Source: UBA1189 sp045544835 (lineage in GTDB: Bacteria > Bacteroidota > Bacteroidia > Bacteroidales > Bacteroidaceae). Taken from it: DNA of 18,904 bases. The notes below the pieces were generated by a model. The model was not told the origin of the DNA, made no database searches, and was given only the letters and a program-made list of their open reading frames with translations. Shown here piece after piece: positions 13,957 to 18,904 of this stretch. A program made the position numbers and the translations under genes. The stretch is from contig JAZPZS010000073.1 in NCBI GenBank assembly GCA_045544835.1, forward strand, positions 1-18,904, written 5' to 3'. Numbering within the stretch: the first letter of the stretch is position 1; each line of letters begins with the position of its first letter.

Positions 13957-16900
13957 TCAGTATATGACAACTTTTTTCTTTCCAACAATATAAATACCAG
14001 GTTCTACAATCTCCTTTATTTTTATTCCTGTTAACGTGTAGATTGCATTTCCTTTCGTTGCTTCAACACCAATAATGCAGTTCCCGTCTTCTGGGTTACT
14101 TGTGCCGTAGTATCGAAGTTCAAAATGGTCCCAGATACACCAGTCTGTAACATTGGATGGGTTCTTTATACCAATGGAAGCAGTGCCGGCAGATACATAG
14201 AAGAGAACTTCGCCTGTATAATAGCATCCTGCCGAAAAGGCTACAGATGATTCAGCCATAGTGTTCGGAATATATACACCATTGTTAAGTGTTGAGAATC
14301 CATCGGTGGCTGAAGATTTGCCCTCCGAAAGCACATTGGGCAGCGTCATCTCAACTTCGTTGGCAAATAGCGCTGGATGGCTACTATCTTCTCCATCGAC
14401 ACGGTAGAATCCTTGCGCCGTCAATCCATACCATCCGTCAGGCAATCCTGTAAGAGCCTGGCTAAATGTAAATGTAGAATGCCATGACTCTACGCAATAA
14501 TTGGTTTCATCGCCACTGTTCTTCTTATTGGTACAGTCACTCGACCATATCCATGCACTATATCGCTGGTCATTTCGTCCAAAGTCAGGATCCTGAATAA
14601 AGAATGTGGCATCAGCAGGATTATCACTTGTTGCCTTTTCGAGGTTTTCCACCATCTGCTCACGGGTTATGAATTGCCATTGTGCTGCAGCGTCATCGGT
14701 GGTATTTGCTGCATAGGTGGTATGATTGTCATCTGTAACAGTCAGGAATGCCGAGCCGTTGGAGATGGCATAATATCCATTGCCTGTTTTCTTGACGATG
14801 ATGTTTCCGGCTGGTCCATCCACATAAGGCTCCGTATCTGTCGTTAAATAATGGTCGGTAGACGAATTGGCTATTTTGGAATCTATCCGATAGGCATTGT
14901 CCCCCATAAGGGTAACAGCGAAGTCTATACCATGCTCACCTACGATGGCTCGCGTGCCCCAATATGAGCCACCGAGGAGATATTTCCCGGATTTCACATT
15001 CCGTATATAATAAACTCCGTCCTCCAAGTCGCCCGCAGGCTTTTCTACCTTAATGACTCCGTAATATACAGCGGGGTCATAGCTAAGGTGAGGCGGTTGG
15101 TTGTAACCCACATTTTGCGAAACTACATTTTCACGATATTGTATATCATCCATTAGATGTGGTACGGGGTAAGAGGACTCATAGCTTGTAGCGTTGATTA
15201 TAAGATAATTGTTGTTGCTGTCGTAGGTCACAATCTCTTCGCGCCAGTCTCCCAACAAATCACCCATGACACATGGATTATGCTTGCTTCCATTTGCCAG
15301 AGTACCCCATACATAGTTCCCTCCGTTCACCTTGATGCGGTCAAAGTACTTTCCGGAAGGATTCCAATGGGCAATGATAGACTTGTCGAAGAACTCGTCA
15401 AACAGGTCTCCATCCCAATAGATGCGGCAATTGATGCCCGCTCCCGAAGAACCTATACTCCATGAATCGGCATTTACGGTACCTCCGTCTAAATTGAACA
15501 TACCTCCAGATGCGCTATATATGAATTGTGCACTTTGTTGGTTGGAATCGAAATGAGCAGCGAGTCCACGTCCTGTATCACCGCTGGCGGTAACATGAAG
15601 GATTATCTCACCAGTCTTGGCATCACGAAGATCCACTCCGTAGGGTTTCGACTCATGACACATAAATACCTCCAATCCTGGTCTATTGGTGAGGAAATCG
15701 CCTATATGGAAAGCATCACCGTGTCCCAATCCTGTGCGATAAAGCAACTTGCCATCGTGATCAAGGGCAGCCGAACCAAATTGTATCTCATGCAGCCCAT
15801 CACCATCAAGGTCTGCAGCTGTAAGCCAATGCGCGCCTTCGCCGTACAGTCCTTTGCCCGACGATGTATGCCGTGACACCCAACGTTCCTTCAAGGTGTA
15901 TCCATCAAAATCATATGCGCCGACAAACGAGCCCGCATAGTAGCCGCGATTGAAGATGGCCGAAGGATTTTTCCCCTTTCCGTCAAGATAGGCAAGACAG
16001 GCAGTGTATCTCTCCGAACGATTCTGCTTGCTGTCACCCCAATAACTGCTACCGGCAGCATAATCTGTATGATACTTGATAGTGGATATCTCTGCGCCAG
16101 TCATCCCATCAAATACAGTCAGGTATTCAGGCCCCTTGTCTGGCTTTCCACGCGAACTGAGGCAATTCTGTAGAGGGTCGTCACCCGCCATCACAACATA
16201 GTTGCCATTTCCGTCAATGGTGCCAGGAGCTGTTTTGATAACAAACTCTCCGTATCCATCCCCGTTAAGGTCCCAAGCAACAAATGGTGTAGTATGTGCT
16301 CCCGAACGGATATTAGGTCCCTGATTGATACGCCAAAGCAACGTGCCATCCATCTTGTAACAGTCAAAATAGGTGTCTGAGGTCGTACCGTCCGAAGCTG
16401 CATCTTTCGAATTACTGGGATCCCATTTCAAGATGATTTCATATTCACCGTCACCATCCATATCACAAAACGACGCATCATTCGGAGTATATACAGCACC
16501 ATGTCCCCTGGCATCGGTCGGTGTTCTTGTCGGGATTGTTGTTGTTTGATTGGCCCATACCTTTACGGAAGCCATTGAATCTACTATATTACCCTTCTCG
16601 TCGAGAACTTCTAACCTGTAATAGGAAGAAGCCGAGCCATTCGCATCAACGAAATTCGATTTCCCTTGTATCGGTTTACCTGCGTTTACAGCTGTCTTCT
16701 GAACCATTGCCGTTGTTCCTCGATACAGTTTGTAGCTATAGCCTTTAGGGTCACTCTCTCTGATGCGCCAACTGACAAGGTTGCCACTTTTCCCCGAAGC
16801 AGAAAGATTGACCGCCATCAGTCCCCTGTTGAGGGATTTGGCAGCTCCAGTTCTGAGCCCTCCATCAGTCTTTACTAACTGAAAATGATCTACGGTAATC

Positions 16901-17361
16901 CAATTGGCATTGGTGTTTTCACATCTGAAACCAATGGTCAGTTTGCCATTCGTGACAGCGACATTTACCTTATATCTTTTAGTGCCAGAAACCTCCACCT
17001 TCTGGTCACCGGCATAAAGATACACACCGGCAACCGCAACAGATTCGCCTTGCAATTCGGCATGGCACATTGCACTCAGTTCATACTCTCCGTCGGGCAA
17101 TCCGGTTATCACTTGTTCTATATAGCTGTCAGGCAACGCGTCGGGTGCCTTGACCCATCTTTCGGCATAGTTCCAGCCAGTTTTGCTTGCTGCAGCTTCT
17201 GTGTTGGTCTGTACGGCCATACCGCTATTAGTCCATCCGTCGGTTATTCCGCTTTCAAAACTGGGATTAATAACTCTCGATGTAACGTTCGTCGGATTGA
17301 ACTGTGCCGACGCAATCACACTACACAATAGAAATGAGGTTAGGGAAAAATACTTTTTCAT
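13957..17361 (-). CDS. Secreted multidomain PL11 rhamnogalacturonan lyase
   Basis: This 1134-residue exported lyase should cleave the rhamnose-galacturonate backbone of rhamnogalacturonan I by beta-elimination. Residues 1-20 are a signal peptide (MKKYFSLTSFLLCSVIASAQ). Residues 22-165 look like a galactose-binding-type sandwich (INPSFESGITDGW at the start, WITVDHFQLV at the end). The PL11 core runs from about 172 to 775, with LNRGLMAVN and SWRIRESDPKGYSYKLYRG, three Ca-binding-like loops of DxDGDGxxE type (300-308, 364-372, 518-526), and NQPPHLSYDP near its end. Then come a beta-trefoil-like stretch (about 780-898), a second sandwich (about 924-1085) resembling the first, and a tail (GVEATKGNAIYTLTGIKI, ending in KKKVVIY) of the kind seen at 557-703. 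The extra domains probably bind glycans, and the tail may direct export or anchoring; both points are inference. No SusC/SusD genes are adjacent. Confidence 0.92.
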   Translation of the reverse strand: MKKYFSLTSFLLCSVIASAQFNPTNVTSRVINPSFESGITDGWTNSGMAVQTNTEAAASKTGWNYAERWVKAPDALPDSYIEQVITGLPDGEYELSAMCHAELQGESVAVAGVYLYAGDQKVEVSGTKRYKVNVAVTNGKLTIGFRCENTNANWITVDHFQLVKTDGGLRTGAAKSLNRGLMAVNLSASGKSGNLVSWRIRESDPKGYSYKLYRGTTAMVQKTAVNAGKPIQGKSNFVDANGSASSYYRLEVLDEKGNIVDSMASVKVWANQTTTIPTRTPTDARGHGAVYTPNDASFCDMDGDGEYEIILKWDPSNSKDAASDGTTSDTYFDCYKMDGTLLWRINQGPNIRSGAHTTPFVAWDLNGDGYGEFVIKTAPGTIDGNGNYVVMAGDDPLQNCLSSRGKPDKGPEYLTVFDGMTGAEISTIKYHTDYAAGSSYWGDSKQNRSERYTACLAYLDGKGKNPSAIFNRGYYAGSFVGAYDFDGYTLKERWVSRHTSSGKGLYGEGAHWLTAADLDGDGLHEIQFGSAALDHDGKLLYRTGLGHGDAFHIGDFLTNRPGLEVFMCHESKPYGVDLRDAKTGEIILHVTASGDTGRGLAAHFDSNQQSAQFIYSASGGMFNLDGGTVNADSWSIGSSGAGINCRIYWDGDLFDEFFDKSIIAHWNPSGKYFDRIKVNGGNYVWGTLANGSKHNPCVMGDLLGDWREEIVTYDSNNNYLIINATSYESSYPVPHLMDDIQYRENVVSQNVGYNQPPHLSYDPAVYYGVIKVEKPAGDLEDGVYYIRNVKSGKYLLGGSYWGTRAIVGEHGIDFAVTLMGDNAYRIDSKIANSSTDHYLTTDTEPYVDGPAGNIIVKKTGNGYYAISNGSAFLTVTDDNHTTYAANTTDDAAAQWQFITREQMVENLEKATSDNPADATFFIQDPDFGRNDQRYSAWIWSSDCTNKKNSGDETNYCVESWHSTFTFSQALTGLPDGWYGLTAQGFYRVDGEDSSHPALFANEVEMTLPNVLSEGKSSATDGFSTLNNGVYIPNTMAESSVAFSAGCYYTGEVLFYVSAGTASIGIKNPSNVTDWCIWDHFELRYYGTSNPEDGNCIIGVEATKGNAIYTLTGIKIKEIVEPGIYIVGKKKVVIY

Positions 17362-17382
17362 ATTTTATACATTTGTTTTCTA

Positions 17383-17414
17383 GTATCTAGCAAGATACAT
17401 CTGATTTAATCAGA
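17383..17414. promoter_or_regulatory. Two adjacent dyads upstream of the PL11 gene
   Basis: GTATCT-AGCA-AGATAC (17383-17398) and the 15-base perfect dyad TCTGATTTAATCAGA (17400-17414) lie side by side, 22-53 bases before the PL11 ATG. The position fits an operator for a substrate-responsive regulator. I could not place a good TAnnTTTG promoter here, so the assignment is tentative. Confidence 0.4.
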
Positions 17415-17937
17415 GTTCTGCTTGCGTGATGCCTTAGATGTTAGTGTCTTTGAAGATAAGTCTTACGGCTTTTCCTATGAGGGCTTATCCTAAGGCTAAC
17501 TACAAAAGTAGTCATTTATTTGAGATAATCAATACTCATATGGAGGAAAATATGAATTTGACCCGAGTCAAGTGTATTGCTGAAGAATTAGGATGGTGTT
17601 ATGAAACTGTAGATTCTATGCCTCACTTGCTTTCTGTCTCAACGCCGTGAACGCAATCGTTCTTAATAGGTTGGTGACTCTCATATCTGTTTTGTGAAAA
17701 TATACTTTAAACTATTTTTTCCTTTTCTATCTGCCAGTGTCCGCCAGTGATGGTTAATTTGTAGGTATACAATCAATTAATGGCTGATACTGCGTACAAT
17801 TATCCATGTAGGTTCATGAAACTTAGAGTGAATAATTTGTGGAAAATTTATGGTAATTCATGTTCACTAAAAAACATCGTAGAGGAAAGACATATTCATG
17901 CAAATTCACGTACATTTTATGGTTTACAAAAACAACG
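17415..17937. other. AT-rich intergenic region with no confident gene
   Basis: The gap between the PL11 promoter side and the HU-like gene holds one plus-strand open frame of 70 codons (17438-17650). Its second half (MEENMNLTRVKCIAEELGW) reads like a helix-turn-helix fragment but is too short to name. I see no RNA gene or tandem repeat in the rest. Confidence 0.5.
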
Positions 17938-18585
17938 TTATTTCCCGAAACACCCCTCCACTGGCAAGTAGTATCGCACGTTCTTACGCCCTGCTGCACG
18001 CAGCTTGCCAGCTTCCACGAAGGTTGTGAGTAGCTGTGCAGCACGGTAGCGTGTACACTCGCAGATGCTCTCCACCTCGGAGCGGTACAGTGCTTCGTGT
18101 GTGGCAAAGTGGGCGGTTAGTCGCTCCTCGATCTCCTCCATGGTGAGCTGCTTGATGTATGTGGGGCCTGCACTCTTCATCTCGGCACCACGCATGGCCT
18201 GTGTCAACTCTTTCGAGGGTGCGAAGGCGATGCGGCGCACCTTGATGTCTCGTGCAGTGACGTTGTCGGCGCGGTGCTTGTTGCCGCAGGTGAGCGTCAC
18301 CGATAGTGTACCTATATCACCCAATTCTACGCGGTCGCCATTGAGTAATGTACGCTGTATGCGCTGGCTCAGTGCCGTGAGTACACCGGCCACGTCGGCC
18401 TCCTTGACGGTGCACGATGCCGCAATCTCCTTGGCCAGCTCCTTAGTGGTCACGGTGCGGCTACCCACTATGGTGACTGCAATAGCGGGATTCTCTTCGC
18501 TGGCCTCGCCACGGAGGTCGTGCTTCTCTTTCAACTGATAGGCGATGGTGCCTGCTTTCTTCTGTACTAAATTTCGTGTTGCCAT
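17938..18585 (-). CDS. HU-HIG family DNA-binding protein with C-terminal helical domain
   Basis: This 215-residue protein belongs to the HU/IHF-like HU-HIG group, abundant in Bacteroidales and often encoded in several copies. Residues 1-125 show the family pattern: MATRNLVQKKAG, then a helical segment (VTTKELAKEIAASCTVKEADVAGVLTAL, about 45-72), the strand DRVELGDIGTLSVTL, then RAD and IKVRRIAFAPSKEL. Such proteins bind and bend DNA with little sequence preference. Residues about 140-215 are an added region (LTMEEIEERLTAHFATHEALY, CTRYRAAQLLTTFVEAGKL) that resembles a winged-helix-like module and is absent from the shortest members. The start at 18585 is the first in-frame ATG. A TTCGCGAA array lies 82-148 bases upstream. 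The target DNA is unknown. Confidence 0.8.
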   Translation of the reverse strand: MATRNLVQKKAGTIAYQLKEKHDLRGEASEENPAIAVTIVGSRTVTTKELAKEIAASCTVKEADVAGVLTALSQRIQRTLLNGDRVELGDIGTLSVTLTCGNKHRADNVTARDIKVRRIAFAPSKELTQAMRGAEMKSAGPTYIKQLTMEEIEERLTAHFATHEALYRSEVESICECTRYRAAQLLTTFVEAGKLRAAGRKNVRYYLPVEGCFGK

Positions 18586-18667
18586 AGGCTTTTCTTGTTA
18601 AAGGTAGGTTAGAATAATCTTTTTCTTAGGTTTGATTTATCTTTCTGCTTGTCGTTTGTGTTTGCCG

Positions 18668-18733
18668 TTCGCGAACGGCCACGTTGTCCTTCGCGAACGA
18701 TCACGTTGCTCTTCGTGAAGAGCAGGGCAGACG
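18668..18733. repeat. 22-bp period TTCGCGAA tandem array, 3 units
   Basis: TTCGCGAA, TTCGCGAA and TTCGTGAA start at 18668, 18690 and 18712, exactly 22 bases apart; a decayed fourth unit may follow. The array opens with the same TTTGCCG lead-in as the array at 170-257 and its units share ACGTTG-type inner sequence. It lies between the divergent HU-like gene and the next plus-strand gene. I see no 17-bp inverted repeat around this copy. Confidence 0.75.
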
Positions 18734-18801
18734 CATCAGAAATTCCATAAAATCCGGTTTATAAAAATATTATTTATTAACTTGACATTCATATCATTAA
18801 G

Positions 18802-18833
18802 TTTGTTTATGTTGTAGTTTTTTAGTAACTTTA
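18802..18833 (+). promoter_or_regulatory. Bacteroidetes-type promoter for the gene at the right edge
   Basis: TTTG (18802-18805) is followed after exactly 20 bases by TAACTTTA (18826-18833), one mismatch from TAnnTTTG. The ATG at 18867 lies about 33 bases downstream, a normal leader length. Confidence 0.6.
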
Positions 18834-18866
18834 CACCTATAAAGTTTTACAAATTTTGACATAAAA

Positions 18867-18904
18867 ATGGACCTAATTAGCATAATTAAATACTTGGACG
18901 ACCC
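18867..18904 (+). CDS. Start of an unidentified CDS, cut by the window edge
   Basis: The open frame begins ATG and reads MDLISIIKYLDD before the window ends. The promoter at 18802-18833 and the A-rich leader support a real start. Twelve residues are too few to name a family. Confidence 0.5.
   Translation, partial: MDLISIIKYLDD

Noticed and set aside
17438..17650. 70-codon plus-strand frame resembling a helix-turn-helix fragment
   Set aside because: Only about 19 residues look regulator-like, there is no promoter, and the remaining sequence is not protein-like; kept only as a note in the intergenic entry.

Overview
The window looks like a chromosomal segment from a Prevotella-like member of the Bacteroidales. 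The reasons are lipid A genes of Bacteroidetes type, secreted glycan-degrading enzymes with the short C-terminal tails common in Prevotella secretomes, an HU-HIG type DNA-binding protein, almost no Shine-Dalgarno sequences, and several promoters of the Bacteroidetes form TTTG, about 20 bases, TAnnTTTG. I see no phage, plasmid, CRISPR, rRNA or tRNA gene and no intact insertion sequence. The content is mostly ordinary core and carbohydrate-active genes. The unusual material is in the gaps and in short repeats.

Layout. 1-945: a gene-poor stretch with a 9-bp tandem repeat, a 17-bp inverted repeat bracketing an array of 22-bp TTCGCGAA units, the orphan C-terminal tail of a secreted protein, an 8-bp tandem repeat and hairpins. 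946-2907 (minus): secreted GH20 glycosidase with its own promoter and 3' hairpin. 3261-4891 (plus): a UbiA/MenA-type prenyltransferase and a CPBP-family membrane protease homologue. 5343-9688 (plus): lpxD, lpxC, lpxA, a pRiA4b ORF-3-like gene and miaA, with a consensus promoter before lpxD. 9756-12287 (minus): a YhcC-type radical SAM gene followed 18 bases later by a secreted GH51 arabinofuranosidase. 12602-13738 (minus): hemW, flanked by repeats. 13957-17361 (minus): a 1134-residue secreted PL11 rhamnogalacturonan lyase. 17938-18585 (minus): an HU-HIG family protein with a second TTCGCGAA array upstream. The last bases start another plus-strand gene behind a good promoter.

How the genes fit together. 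LpxD, LpxC and LpxA cover three of the early steps of lipid A synthesis. The LpxC here ends at its natural C-terminus, whereas many Bacteroidetes carry an LpxC-FabZ fusion; a hairpin occupies the place where the FabZ domain would be. GH51 and PL11 would act on arabinan side chains and the backbone of rhamnogalacturonan I, pointing to pectin use, but no SusC/SusD pair or regulator of a polysaccharide utilization locus lies in the window.

The most interesting signals are (1) two distant 22-bp-period TTCGCGAA arrays, one inside a long perfect inverted repeat and one upstream of the HU-like gene, (2) degenerate 7-bp repeats that occur between genes and also inside the coding sequences of hemW and the CPBP gene, where they encode the same peptide in the same phase, and (3) the unfused LpxC. 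All calls are from reading the sequence; no database search was run.
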